Assembly: GCA_016795485.1 (NCBI GenBank)
Contig: JAEUHM010000040.1
Span: 239,335 to 303,334 of the forward strand
Origin: Verrucomicrobiaceae bacterium
Lineage (GTDB): Bacteria > Verrucomicrobiota > Verrucomicrobiia > Verrucomicrobiales > Verrucomicrobiaceae
Length of the DNA: 64,000 nt
Reading direction: 5' to 3'
This document shows, one piece after another, positions 17,351 through 25,825 of the stretch. The translations under genes and the position numbers were made by a program. Within the stretch, counting starts at the first letter, position 1. The number at the start of each line of letters is the position of its first letter. The notes under the pieces are model-generated. The model worked only from the letters and a program-made list of their open reading frames with translations, did no database searches and had not been told where the DNA came from.

Positions 17351-17605
17351 AAACCGCTGGAATACCCAAAAGACAGCCTAAAGCCGTGAAAGACGACCCC
17401 ACGAGTAGAGAATGAGCGGTTTTTTGGGCCTACCCAAGACTTTGGTTTTCTTACCACTAAAGTTCACAGGCTATTCTGATTAAGACCAAAGCAGTCCAGA
17501 GAGCGGTAATGGCTTCGTTATGATGTGAATTGGCGCATGTTTGGCAAAAAGAAATGCGGAGCAATAAGGCCGAAAACAGCAGTGAGAAATCGGTAGGCGC
17601 TCCAA

Positions 17606-18973
17606 TCACTTCGGCTTCACCACATAGCTATGCTCCACCGCGCCGTTTTCCAGATCGGCACGCGTCACGCCGGGGACGATGCTGCGCACGTAGTCCACTT
17701 TGGCTTCATTGGCCTCCACGGTGACTCGCACGTGGCCGCTGCTGCCGAGGATGACGCCGCCGTAGCCGTATTCTTCGGCGCTGCGGGTGCCGCCGCTCGG
17801 GTGGCCGGGCTGCGGCACATCTTGGTAGATGATGCCATCGAGCTCTTCTTTGACGAAAAGATGGTCGTGACCGTGGAAGACGATGTTCACGCCGTGTTTC
17901 ACGAAAAGCTGATGCAGCGGCAGTTCCCAGCCAGGGCGGTTCTGTTTGAAGCCCTCGGTGCCATCCGCGTTTTTGCCGCCCCACTCCATGTAGGCCGCAG
18001 GTTTGGCTCCGCCGCGCACATCGCGGCCGAGACCGCCGACGAGATGATGGATGAACACAAAACGCATCGCCGCCTTGCTGCTCGCGAGTGTTTGAGCCAG
18101 CCAGCGATACTGCGTCTCGCCGAGTGTCATGTCCCAACCGGACGCTCCTCGCCGCATGGTGGACCAAAACGGATCGAGGCCGATGAAGAGCGCATTTCCC
18201 CACTCAAAGGCGAAGTAGCTGTGCTTGTCGTTCCCATCCGTCGGGTTCGGAAAGTAGGTGTGACGCATGCCGAGCGACCATTCGGACATGTCTGGATCGC
18301 TGCCGCGCTCGCCATCGTGATTACCGAGCACCATGAAAATGGGCACGCTGTGCGCGATGCGGCCCATGTAATAGCGCTGCGCTTTGTATTGCGACTCCGA
18401 GCGACGGAAGAACTGTCCAAACTTGTCCACCATCGTCGTGTCGCCGAGGTCGATCATGAAGTCGGGCTTGTCGGTGAGCATGTTCGCCAGCGATTGCTGG
18501 TAAACACGCACGTCCGTGTTGTTGTCGAGGTGCGAGTCTGCCTGCATGACAAAGCGGAAGCTCGATCCCGCCTTCCGTTGCGTGTGAAAGCTGCGCATCG
18601 CATCCTGCACCGCCTCGCCACCCGCGCGGCGATAGGTCAGGCGGTAGTTGTAAGCCGTGTCGGGCTTCAGACCGCTCAGCACGATGTTTTGTGGCTCGCC
18701 TGCCTTCAGCTTCAGCGCTGGCGTCTTCAATCCGTCGGCATACTCGATGAAAGCGTCCAAATCATCCCACGCGAGCACGCTGACCGTCACGGATTCCGCG
18801 CCCGGCCTGCAAAGCCACACATTGAACAGATACGGCGGCACCACCGCAGGCTCGACCTGCCCTCCTTGGCCTGCGCCGCCTTTGCCTCCACCCTTCGGTT
18901 TTTCTTCCGGGGCAGCGGCGATCAGCAACAAGGCGAGCGCGGCAAAACCAAAGGATACGAAAATCGGTTTCAT
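17606..18973 (-). CDS. Secreted metallophosphoesterase with FN3-like N-terminal domain
   Basis: Calcineurin-type dinuclear metallophosphoesterase, 455 aa. The start at 18973 is fixed by a 4-bp ATGA overlap with the sulfatase stop (18970-18972), implying translational coupling. The N-terminus is a signal peptide (FVSFGFAALALLLIAAA) followed by a Gly/Lys-rich linker (KPKGGGKGGAGQGGQ) and a fibronectin-like domain (LSGLKPDTAYNYRLTYRRAGG), as in purple acid phosphatases. Metal motifs run in order: ADSH, GDTTMVDKF, GNHDGE, FIHHLVGG and FHGHDH. The long frame reported over this region up to 20248 is an out-of-frame reading of the sulfatase joined to this gene; it is not a fusion protein. With the upstream sulfatase it probably forms a two-gene unit removing sulfate and phosphate groups from an external polymer (inference). 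Confidence 0.9.
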   Translation of the reverse strand: MKPIFVSFGFAALALLLIAAAPEEKPKGGGKGGAGQGGQVEPAVVPPYLFNVWLCRPGAESVTVSVLAWDDLDAFIEYADGLKTPALKLKAGEPQNIVLSGLKPDTAYNYRLTYRRAGGEAVQDAMRSFHTQRKAGSSFRFVMQADSHLDNNTDVRVYQQSLANMLTDKPDFMIDLGDTTMVDKFGQFFRRSESQYKAQRYYMGRIAHSVPIFMVLGNHDGERGSDPDMSEWSLGMRHTYFPNPTDGNDKHSYFAFEWGNALFIGLDPFWSTMRRGASGWDMTLGETQYRWLAQTLASSKAAMRFVFIHHLVGGLGRDVRGGAKPAAYMEWGGKNADGTEGFKQNRPGWELPLHQLFVKHGVNIVFHGHDHLFVKEELDGIIYQDVPQPGHPSGGTRSAEEYGYGGVILGSSGHVRVTVEANEAKVDYVRSIVPGVTRADLENGAVEHSYVVKPK

Positions 18974-20346
18974 GGCTTTTTGCCTCCTTTCTTCCCACCT
19001 TTGCCACCGCCCTTCCTTGCGGGCTCCTTGCTCGGATCGTAGTTCGGATTCGGTTTCGGCATTTCGGCTCTTACTTCGCTCAAGTAGTCCGCGAGCTGCT
19101 TCGAGAGCTTGGCGGTGAGTTCGGGTTGTTTGGAGGCGAGGTTCTTCGTCTCGCCGATGTCGGCTTGGAGGTCGAAGAGTTGGTTTTCGCCCGTTTCGTA
19201 GAAGTGGATGAGCTTCATGTGGCCGCTGAGGATCGCGGAGTGCGGTGAGTCGCCTTGATAATGCGGGAAATGGAAGACCAGCGGCTCGCGGGGTCGTTTC
19301 ACGGGATCGGATGAACCGATGAGCAGATGGGTGATGTCGCCGCCTTCGAGTTGTTTTGGCAGTGGAGACTTCACACCGGCCCAGCGGCAGAAGGTCGGGA
19401 AGAAATCGTAGCCGACGACGCGCTGATGGCACCACGAGCCTGCCGCGATGCCGGGGCCGCGAATGATCAGCGGCACGCGGATGCCGCCCTCCCACACATC
19501 GCCCTTGCCGCCGTTCAGGGTGCGACGGTTCGAGCCGCCGTTGTCGGACATGTAGATAACGATGGTGTTCTTGGAGAGGCCCATGGCATCCAGCTTGGCC
19601 AGCAACTCGCCCACACCGCGATCCAGATCCTCCGCGATGGCTGCGCGACCGACTTCCTTGTCGTCTCTGCCGCCGGCGAGCTTCCGGTATTTCTCGATCA
19701 GCGCGGGAGTCGCGTTCTCGGGATAATGCAGCGCGTTGTAGCTCATCTGGATGAAGAACGGCTTCCTGGCCGCCTGGCTCTTCTTCATGAACTCGACGGC
19801 TCGTGTGCCCATGCCAAAGATGTCCACCGGATTCGGTGGCAGATGCGGCGCGGCATCCTGATTGCCCGTGTCGCCATCGCTCTCGTCGTAACCGTGCGCG
19901 GCGGGTCCACCGCCGGAGAGATGCCATTTGCCGTAGTGGGCGGTGCCGTAGCCAGCGGACTTCAGCATCTGCCCGATCGTGACCTCGTCGTCGCGGATGC
20001 TTTTGCGATTGTCGCCTTCGATCAAACGATGCCCCATCTCCGCCGGAGCCGCCTTGGTCCAAGCCAGCGCCGCCGGATTGCGTCCCGTCTGCAAGCTGAT
20101 GCGTGTCGGCGAGCACACCGGCGCGGGCGCATACGCCGCGCTGAATCTCATGCCCTGCTCCGCGAGTCGCGCGATGTTCGGCGTCTGCACGATGCTGCTT
20201 TTCGAGTCCGGCATCTCCGGGTGCATCTGGCAGGACAGTCCGCTCCACGCCTGATCATCGGAGAGCATGAAGAGAATGTTCGGCGGCGCGGCGGCGATTG
20301 ATGCTTGAGCCAACAGGAGAAAGCAGACGTAGCGGAGAGGTTTCAT
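18970..20346 (-). CDS. Secreted Cys-type sulfatase, translationally coupled to phosphoesterase
   Basis: Type I sulfatase of about 458 aa. I use the ATG at 20346; a TTG two codons upstream is also in frame but less likely. The signal peptide is MKPLRYVCFLLLAQASIAA. PPNILFMLSDDQ gives the metal aspartates and CSPTRISLQTGR (Cys near residue 78) the formylglycine site. VIYMSDNGGSNRRTLNGGKG carries the DNG metal motif. The C-terminus ends in a Lys/Gly-rich tail (KGGGKGGKKGGKKP). The stop overlaps the phosphoesterase start by 4 bp. A 229-bp block near its 5' end (20069-20297) is about 96% identical by hand count to the relic at 35778-36006, including the sulfatase active site, while the signal peptides differ. 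The substrate is not known. Confidence 0.9.
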   Translation of the reverse strand: MKPLRYVCFLLLAQASIAAAPPNILFMLSDDQAWSGLSCQMHPEMPDSKSSIVQTPNIARLAEQGMRFSAAYAPAPVCSPTRISLQTGRNPAALAWTKAAPAEMGHRLIEGDNRKSIRDDEVTIGQMLKSAGYGTAHYGKWHLSGGGPAAHGYDESDGDTGNQDAAPHLPPNPVDIFGMGTRAVEFMKKSQAARKPFFIQMSYNALHYPENATPALIEKYRKLAGGRDDKEVGRAAIAEDLDRGVGELLAKLDAMGLSKNTIVIYMSDNGGSNRRTLNGGKGDVWEGGIRVPLIIRGPGIAAGSWCHQRVVGYDFFPTFCRWAGVKSPLPKQLEGGDITHLLIGSSDPVKRPREPLVFHFPHYQGDSPHSAILSGHMKLIHFYETGENQLFDLQADIGETKNLASKQPELTAKLSKQLADYLSEVRAEMPKPNPNYDPSKEPARKGGGKGGKKGGKKP

Positions 20347-20608
20347 GATCAAAAGATGAGCGGCAACTCTGGAAGTATGACACAGAAACTGTCAGCGGAG
20401 CTTCAAGGATCGCAGACGAGATTGTCAGGATTGGGTCAAGAAATCCACGCTCATTGGCAGGGCCAACGAGCGGCTTGAAAAAAGGTGTTATGCGCTTTAG
20501 CCTGTAGAGGTGCGACAGTCCGATTTGCGGATTTTTGCTAGTACCGAGCGTATGCGGACTAGAACCCAACATTACCCTCCACACAGCGTATAGCTCACTT
20601 TCTTCGGT

Positions 20609-20725
20609 TTAGCGCTTCAAATACTTCACCACCGCTTCCGTTCGTGTCTGCACATGCAGTTTGCCGTAGATGGTGTGGAGGTGGGCGCGGACGGTGCTGG
20701 TGTTGATGTGGGTTGCTTGGCGATG
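20609..20725 (-). pseudogene. 3'-end relic of a LuxR/NarL-type response regulator gene
   Basis: About 117 bp match the 3' end of the intact regulator at 22144-22260, with roughly ten differences. The last ~30 residues are identical in translation (TSTVRAHLHTIYGKLHVQTR... to YLKR and the TAA stop), with mostly silent changes at DNA level. Upstream of the helix-turn-helix the match ends and no receiver domain is found, so this is a relic and not a gene. It lies in direct orientation with the intact copy, and the beta-helix gene sits between them. The gap between this relic and the sulfatase start (20347-20608) shows no gene or clear signal. Confidence 0.75.
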
Positions 20726-20815
20726 GATGACTGATCGGACTTTCGTGCCGAACGCCTGGCCGTCGAAAGCCATGCTGGTCTTGCACCGCCTTCGAATGCA
20801 CGCTTTTGTGCCGCT

Positions 20816-22147
20816 GTGCAGCTCCTCAGAACTTTTGTATGCCTTGTCGCTTCGCTCTCCTTCCTCCATGCAGCGAACGTTGAAAAACCGTTCTCCAGTC
20901 TGGCGGAACTGGCAAAGGCCGCCGCGCTGAGCAGCCAGAAGGTGAAGCTGAAACCAGGGTTGTATCGCTTGCGCGACTACATCCCTCCAGAAAGCATTCC
21001 CGAACGGCGGAAGGCGCAAAAGTGGCAGTTCCTTACTTTCAGCGGCAGTGACAATACTTTCGACCTCACCGGAGTGACGATCGAACTGGATACGGCACTC
21101 CGGCAGGCATTGCGCTCGCCTATTCACACCGATGAGTTTTTGATCACCGGTGACAGAAACACAGTCCGTGGACTCACCATCACCAGCGTTGGAAATGGCA
21201 GGGCCTTTGGCGGTGCAGTGCTCGGTGTCAGCGGCGCGGGCAATACGCTGAAAGACTGCGTCGTCCATGTGCAAGGTTCGGCACCCTACGGGTATGGTGA
21301 TTTATTTGGCAAAGGTGGATTCAAACATAGTGGTGTGCACATCACGGGCAGCGGCTCACGGATCATCGGCTGCAAAGTGTTCACCAAGGCCTTCGGGCAC
21401 GCGTTTTACCTTCAGGAAAACTGTGACGACGTGCTGTTCGAAAACTGCCACGCCGAAGGTGTGATGCGCCGCACGGATGAGATCCTGGCCGAAACTTCCG
21501 GCATGGCTTTTGAGCGCAAGTTCATGAGCGAGGTGATGAACCGCAGCGGCACCAAACGCATCCAGCCGGGCTATACGAAGGCGCTGAGCGAGGATGGCTT
21601 CCGCACCTACCATACGCATCGCAACCTCGTTCTGCGGAACTGCACCGCGAAGAACATGCGCGGCGGCTTCGAACTACGCACAAAGACAGCGCCGAAGCTC
21701 GAGAACTGCACCGCCATCGGTTGTGAGCGGGCGTTCTGGGTCTCGACCGGTGCGGTGATGACGAAGTGCAAGGGAGATGTCCAGTTCGGCCCGCTGCTCT
21801 ATGTGGAGGGGGACAAGGCCAAGGTTGATGTGCAACTGCTGCCCACGGAGGCGAACAAGGGAATGGTGCATGCCATCGCCGCCCTCTACGGCATCGATAA
21901 TGAGGTGACGATCACGGCGAAAGGCCGCCGAGTGCATGAGCTGCCGATTTTGGTGGGGTTCACACCTCCGGCGATGGGCGAAAATGCCACTGCTTTTGGC
22001 GAGCGGAACGTTCGCGGCCTTATTCTGCGCAATCTGACAACGATGCCTGTCGTGATCGGCGTGAAGGCAGAAAAATGTCAGATCATCACGCGAGGTGCGG
22101 TGAAGGAGAATCTGGGTAGCGAGATTGCGGTGATCCCACAGGATTAG
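20816..22147 (+). CDS. Secreted right-handed parallel beta-helix protein
   Basis: 443 aa starting at a GTG (no ATG is available before the signal peptide MQLLRTFVCLVASLSFLHAA). The body shows the short repeating pattern of right-handed beta-helix proteins (NTVRGLTITSVGNG, NTLKDCVVHVQGSA, SRIIGCKVFTKAFG, DVLFENCHAEGV, LVLRNCTAKNMRGG, PKLENCTAIGCERA), with the Asn/Cys ladder typical of this fold. This fold is found in pectate lyases, sulfated-polysaccharide lyases and non-enzymatic surface proteins; no catalytic signature was recognised, so enzyme activity is uncertain. The 3' end overlaps the convergent response regulator gene by 4 bp. It is bracketed by the regulator and a relic of a regulator tail. 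Confidence 0.75.
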   Translation: MQLLRTFVCLVASLSFLHAANVEKPFSSLAELAKAAALSSQKVKLKPGLYRLRDYIPPESIPERRKAQKWQFLTFSGSDNTFDLTGVTIELDTALRQALRSPIHTDEFLITGDRNTVRGLTITSVGNGRAFGGAVLGVSGAGNTLKDCVVHVQGSAPYGYGDLFGKGGFKHSGVHITGSGSRIIGCKVFTKAFGHAFYLQENCDDVLFENCHAEGVMRRTDEILAETSGMAFERKFMSEVMNRSGTKRIQPGYTKALSEDGFRTYHTHRNLVLRNCTAKNMRGGFELRTKTAPKLENCTAIGCERAFWVSTGAVMTKCKGDVQFGPLLYVEGDKAKVDVQLLPTEANKGMVHAIAALYGIDNEVTITAKGRRVHELPILVGFTPPAMGENATAFGERNVRGLILRNLTTMPVVIGVKAEKCQIITRGAVKENLGSEIAVIPQD

Positions 22148-22770
22148 CGCTTCAAATACTTCACCACCGCTTCCGTCCGGGTCTGCACATGCAGCTTGCC
22201 GTAGATGGTGTGCAGGTGGGCGCGGACGGTGCTGGTGCTGATGGTGAGCTGCTCGGCGATTTCTTTGTATTGGAGGCCGTCGGCGAGGTGTTTGAGGATT
22301 TCGTGCTCGCGGGCGGTGAGGGATTCGAGTTCGGGGCTGCCGGGCTTTGGCGGGGCCTGAAAGTAGGTGACGACTTTTCGCGCGATGCTGGCGGACATGG
22401 GCGAGCCGCCTTCATTCACTTCTTTGATGGCGGCGATGAGTTCGGGGCCGCGGGTGCGCTTCAAAAGATAGCCGCCGGCTCCGGCCCGGAGGCTGTCGAA
22501 GATGGCGTCGCTGTTGTCGTAGGTGGTGAGCATGAGCACCTGCAGCGCGGGAAGCTGTGCTTTGAGCTGGGTGACGCATTCGATGCCGCTTTGACCGGGC
22601 AGATTGATGTCCACGAGCATCACATCGGGCGTCTGCGCGGGCACGGCGGCGAGGGCGCTTTCGGCGTCGGGATAGGTGGCGAGCACTTCGAGGCCTTTAG
22701 CGAGTCGCAGCAGCTCCGCGAGGCTCTCACGGGTGACTTGATCATCTTCGACGATGGAGACGCGGATCAT
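22144..22770 (-). CDS. NarL/LuxR-family response regulator
   Basis: 208 aa, two domains. Receiver (1-120): acidic pocket EDD at 8-10, phosphoacceptor Asp54 in VMLVDINLPG, conserved Thr in LMLTTYD and Lys104 in YLLKRTRG. The C-terminal LuxR helix-turn-helix is SLTAREHEILKHLADG, YKEIAEQL, STVRAHLHTIYGKL. It is co-transcribed with, and 21 bp downstream of, the propeller histidine kinase, and so is almost certainly its partner. Its DNA targets are unknown; nearby secreted enzymes are candidates by position only. A relic of a second copy's tail lies at 20609-20725. Confidence 0.95.
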   Translation of the reverse strand: MIRVSIVEDDQVTRESLAELLRLAKGLEVLATYPDAESALAAVPAQTPDVMLVDINLPGQSGIECVTQLKAQLPALQVLMLTTYDNSDAIFDSLRAGAGGYLLKRTRGPELIAAIKEVNEGGSPMSASIARKVVTYFQAPPKPGSPELESLTAREHEILKHLADGLQYKEIAEQLTISTSTVRAHLHTIYGKLHVQTRTEAVVKYLKR

Positions 22771-22791
22771 TTTTGATTTACGACTGATGAT

Positions 22792-25731
22792 TTATGATTT
22801 GGGCCAAGGCACGGTGATGGTGATGCGGGTGCCGGTGGTGGTTTCGATGTCGAGGGTGCCGTGGAGTTCTTGGGTGCGGGTGCGCATGTTGGTGAGGCCG
22901 TTGCCGGTGGTGGATTTCGTATCGAAGCCGGTGCCGTTGTCGGTGATCTCGATGGTGAGGTGGGTGTCGGTGGGGGTGATGCGGAGTTTGAGTTCGGTGG
23001 CGCGGGCGTGCTTGATGGTGTTGTGCACGGCTTCGCGGATGATGAGGAAGAGATGATGGCGGAAGGTGGCGGGCAGGTGGCGGTCGCTGGCGTGGGCGGG
23101 GAAGTCGAGGCGGCAGCGGAGGTTGGCGGCTTGCGCGAGGTCGGTGATTTGCGGGGCGAGGTATTCGAGGAGGCTGTCGAAGCGATCTTGTTTGGGATCG
23201 ACGGCCCAGACGATCTCGTCGAGCGCGGTGACGGCTTCGCGGGCGGTTTCGGCGAGGCGGTTGAGCTGCGGGTTGTCGCTGCCGTGCGCGAGGGCGATGT
23301 TGGAGAGCAGGCTGATCTGCGTGAGGCTGGCACCGACTTGATCGTGCATGTCGCGGGCGATGCGGGTGCGCTCGGCTTGCACGGCGGCCTCGCGTCGCAA
23401 GGCCTCGGTGCGGCGGCGGTAGCGGGCGCGGGCGACGCGGTAGCTGATGAAGATGATGAGGCCAATAGCGGCGAGGAGGACGAGGGCGCGAAACCAGGTG
23501 GTCTCGTAATAGACGGGTGCGACGCGGAGGTTGAGAACGGTGTCGTGCGTGCCCCAGAGGCCGTCGTTGTTCGCGGCGCGGACGCTGAAGGTGTAGTCGC
23601 CGGGTGGAAGGTGGCCATAGACGGCGCGGCGGTCGGAATCGGCGTAGCGAAGTTCCTTGTCGATGCCGGTGAGCTGGTAGCGAATGCGCACGTTCTTGGG
23701 TGCCACGAAACTGCTGGCTCCGAACTCGAAAGCGAGACTTTGGACGCCGGGCTGGAGTTTAATCAGAGAGGCATTGAAGAGGGTCGCGTTTCCAGTTTGA
23801 GATGAAGGGTCGATCACGCCGCCTAGCAACAAGGGCGTCTGTTCATTCGCCGTCATAGCTTCGATGCTCGCCATTGGCGGCACGGTGTTGATGCCGACTT
23901 TGTTGATGTCGATGTACGCTAGACCACTGTTGGTAGAGAACCATACTCGTCCGTCAGGTGTGGCAATCGCGCCGCCACCGGAACCTTGCAGGCCGGGCAC
24001 GCCTTCATTGCTTCCGAACAGCGGGACATGCAGCCGGGTTTCGTGCCCGTCGGCGACCGCGGCGAGTTGAGACAGGGGAACCATGAAGATGCCGAGATCG
24101 CTGCAAGCCCATAGCCGGTCCTTTTGATCGAGCACGAGCTGGGAGATGGCGTTGTGCGGAAGTCCGTGGGCGGTGGTGATGGAATGGCAGTGCCCGTTGA
24201 GCAATCGCGCGATGCCGCCGCCTTCGCTGGCGATCCAGAGGGCTCCATCGCGAGTGGGGAGCAGAGCGCGGATGCCGCCGCCCTGGGTGTGAAGATCCTG
24301 CGCAGCCTCACGCACGAGCGTTTCATTTGCGATCCGCAACAGCGCGCCATTGATCGTGCCAGCCCACAAGCGTCCGGCGGTATCCTGGGCGAGTGAAATC
24401 ACGCGTCCGTAGGACACACCGATTTCGCGCCATTGCCCGGACCTTCCATGGAACAGGGAATAACCGCGTGCGACCCACAACTCGCCTTCCTGGGTGACCA
24501 GCATCGCCATGATGGAGACTCGCTGCGGATCGGGTGGCAGTGGCGCCGGAGTAAAGGTGGTGCCATCCCATCGCACGAGATCACCCTGGCTGGTGGCGAT
24601 CAAGACATGGCCATCCGGCGCGGCGGCGACGCATGCGGCTCCGGGGCCTGGCCAGTCCTTTTTCGCAGCAAGTTCCTGCCAGCCGCTGGCGCGACGCACG
24701 AAGAGTTTCCCATTCGTGGTGGCGGTCCAGAAGTTGCCCTGGGCATCCAGGCAAAGATCGCGTGCGATCGGCGAGCCGGGCGATCCAGGCTCATTCAGCA
24801 AAGTCAGCACACGCGGACGCACGCGGCAGGCGCCCCCGCCTGCGGTGGCGGCCCAGATGCTGGATTCTCGATCTTCGCAGAGCCACCACACATCGTGAGT
24901 GACCGGCGTGGTTCCGAGGCGGGTGCCATCCCACTCCAGCAATCCACTGCGCGTGGTGCCGAGCCACAGATGGCCGGATGAACCTTCGTGCAGGCAATTG
25001 ATTCGCGCCCCGCTCAGATTTTCGGCGAGTGCGGAGACTTCGACGATGCCCGATGTCTCCGTGTGGCGCAGCAGCTTTCGCCCCGCGCCGATCCAGAGGC
25101 CGCCTTCACGCGATGCGGCCATCACGACCTTACCCTGCGGCAGCGTGGCCACAGGGGTGAATCGTCCTTCACTCCATCGCGCCAGCGTGCCCGAACCAGC
25201 CGCCCACACCTGGCCATCGCGATCCATCGCCGCGCAGGAGGCAAAGGCGGATGACAGGCCCGGCGCGACGGCCGCTTGCTCAATGCGCCCCTTTTCAATG
25301 CGATGAAGACGACCTCCTTCAAACGCGATCCAGATCACGCCATCTGGCTGCTCGAAGAAGGCGGTGATATGCCCGGCACCAGCGTCCACCTTCGGCATCT
25401 CGAGGACGACCTGCGGCATCCCAGGGCTTTGGGCCACGACCACCGTGCGCGTCACCATCCACAGCGTTCCGTCATGGGCGGAGAGGATACCTGTGACGCT
25501 GCGACCGCTGTGACCGGGCACATCCGACGGCACCTCACGCAAACGGAGCCCGTCAAACCGTGAAAGCCCGCGCTGAGTGGCGATCAGCATCGCACCATCG
25601 CCCGCCTGGGTGATGGCGGTCACGTCGTTGTTCAGCAGGCCATCTTCCGTCTGCCACGCGCGTGAAAGCCACGCCGTGTCCGCCGCTGCGAGCGGAAGGG
25701 CGAGGCTGAGGACGATGAGGATGCGCAGCAT
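22792..25731 (-). CDS. Hybrid-sensor-like histidine kinase with periplasmic propeller and Y_Y_Y domain
   Basis: Start chosen at the ATG at 25731 (MLRILIVLSLALPLAAADTAW gives the signal peptide); the longer frame to 25761 is less likely. 979 aa. Residues about 25-610 are two-component-regulator propeller repeats (WQTEDGLLNNDVTAI, LWIGAGRKLLR, RLWAGTINGAL, LWIASEGGGIARL, VWFSTNSGLAYID). A Y_Y_Y domain follows (IRYQLTGIDKELRY ... LPPGDYTFSVRAANNDG), then one TM segment (ALVLLAAIGLIIFISYRVA), HisKA_3 dimerisation with RDMHDQVGASL (phospho-His796) and an HATPase_c domain (REAVHNTIKHA N box; DNGTGFD). In Bacteroidetes-like systems such propellers sense released oligosaccharides. No receiver domain is fused; the response regulator follows 21 bp downstream. 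Neighbouring polysaccharide-acting genes suggest a carbohydrate signal (inference). Confidence 0.95.
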   Translation of the reverse strand: MLRILIVLSLALPLAAADTAWLSRAWQTEDGLLNNDVTAITQAGDGAMLIATQRGLSRFDGLRLREVPSDVPGHSGRSVTGILSAHDGTLWMVTRTVVVAQSPGMPQVVLEMPKVDAGAGHITAFFEQPDGVIWIAFEGGRLHRIEKGRIEQAAVAPGLSSAFASCAAMDRDGQVWAAGSGTLARWSEGRFTPVATLPQGKVVMAASREGGLWIGAGRKLLRHTETSGIVEVSALAENLSGARINCLHEGSSGHLWLGTTRSGLLEWDGTRLGTTPVTHDVWWLCEDRESSIWAATAGGGACRVRPRVLTLLNEPGSPGSPIARDLCLDAQGNFWTATTNGKLFVRRASGWQELAAKKDWPGPGAACVAAAPDGHVLIATSQGDLVRWDGTTFTPAPLPPDPQRVSIMAMLVTQEGELWVARGYSLFHGRSGQWREIGVSYGRVISLAQDTAGRLWAGTINGALLRIANETLVREAAQDLHTQGGGIRALLPTRDGALWIASEGGGIARLLNGHCHSITTAHGLPHNAISQLVLDQKDRLWACSDLGIFMVPLSQLAAVADGHETRLHVPLFGSNEGVPGLQGSGGGAIATPDGRVWFSTNSGLAYIDINKVGINTVPPMASIEAMTANEQTPLLLGGVIDPSSQTGNATLFNASLIKLQPGVQSLAFEFGASSFVAPKNVRIRYQLTGIDKELRYADSDRRAVYGHLPPGDYTFSVRAANNDGLWGTHDTVLNLRVAPVYYETTWFRALVLLAAIGLIIFISYRVARARYRRRTEALRREAAVQAERTRIARDMHDQVGASLTQISLLSNIALAHGSDNPQLNRLAETAREAVTALDEIVWAVDPKQDRFDSLLEYLAPQITDLAQAANLRCRLDFPAHASDRHLPATFRHHLFLIIREAVHNTIKHARATELKLRITPTDTHLTIEITDNGTGFDTKSTTGNGLTNMRTRTQELHGTLDIETTTGTRITITVPWPKS

Positions 25732-25756
25732 GGTGGGTGCGGTAGTAGATGGGATT

Positions 25757-25825
25757 CCCACAGATTCAGTTCACCACGGATGAGTGATGCTTCTGGAAGC
25801 TCTGTGGTGGGCTGAATCTGTGGGG
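25757..25825. repeat. Long intergenic palindrome, copy 1 (downstream of GH79-like gene)
   Basis: The left arm 25757-25777 pairs with the right arm 25804-25825: 19 of 21 positions are Watson-Crick and the other two become G:U in RNA. The loop itself has a small GCTTC/GAAGC hairpin. The same arms, with a different loop, occur at 27258-27326. The out-of-frame C-terminus of the GH79-like reading frame runs into this element and stops inside its left arm. Confidence 0.8.

Noticed and set aside
17630..19042. 470-aa antisense open frame (and similar ones at 19327-20301, 22861-23805, 26464-27312, 37724-38851)
   Set aside because: They are opposite strongly supported genes, have no family motifs, and are expected in GC-rich coding DNA.
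17606..20248. 880-aa open frame apparently joining a basic protein to the metallophosphoesterase
   Set aside because: Its first ~425 codons are an out-of-frame reading of the sulfatase gene; the real phosphoesterase starts at 18973.
20595..21274. Minus-strand frames 20595-20801 and 20609-21274 as regulator genes
   Set aside because: Only the last ~38 codons resemble a LuxR domain; the rest is antisense to the beta-helix gene.
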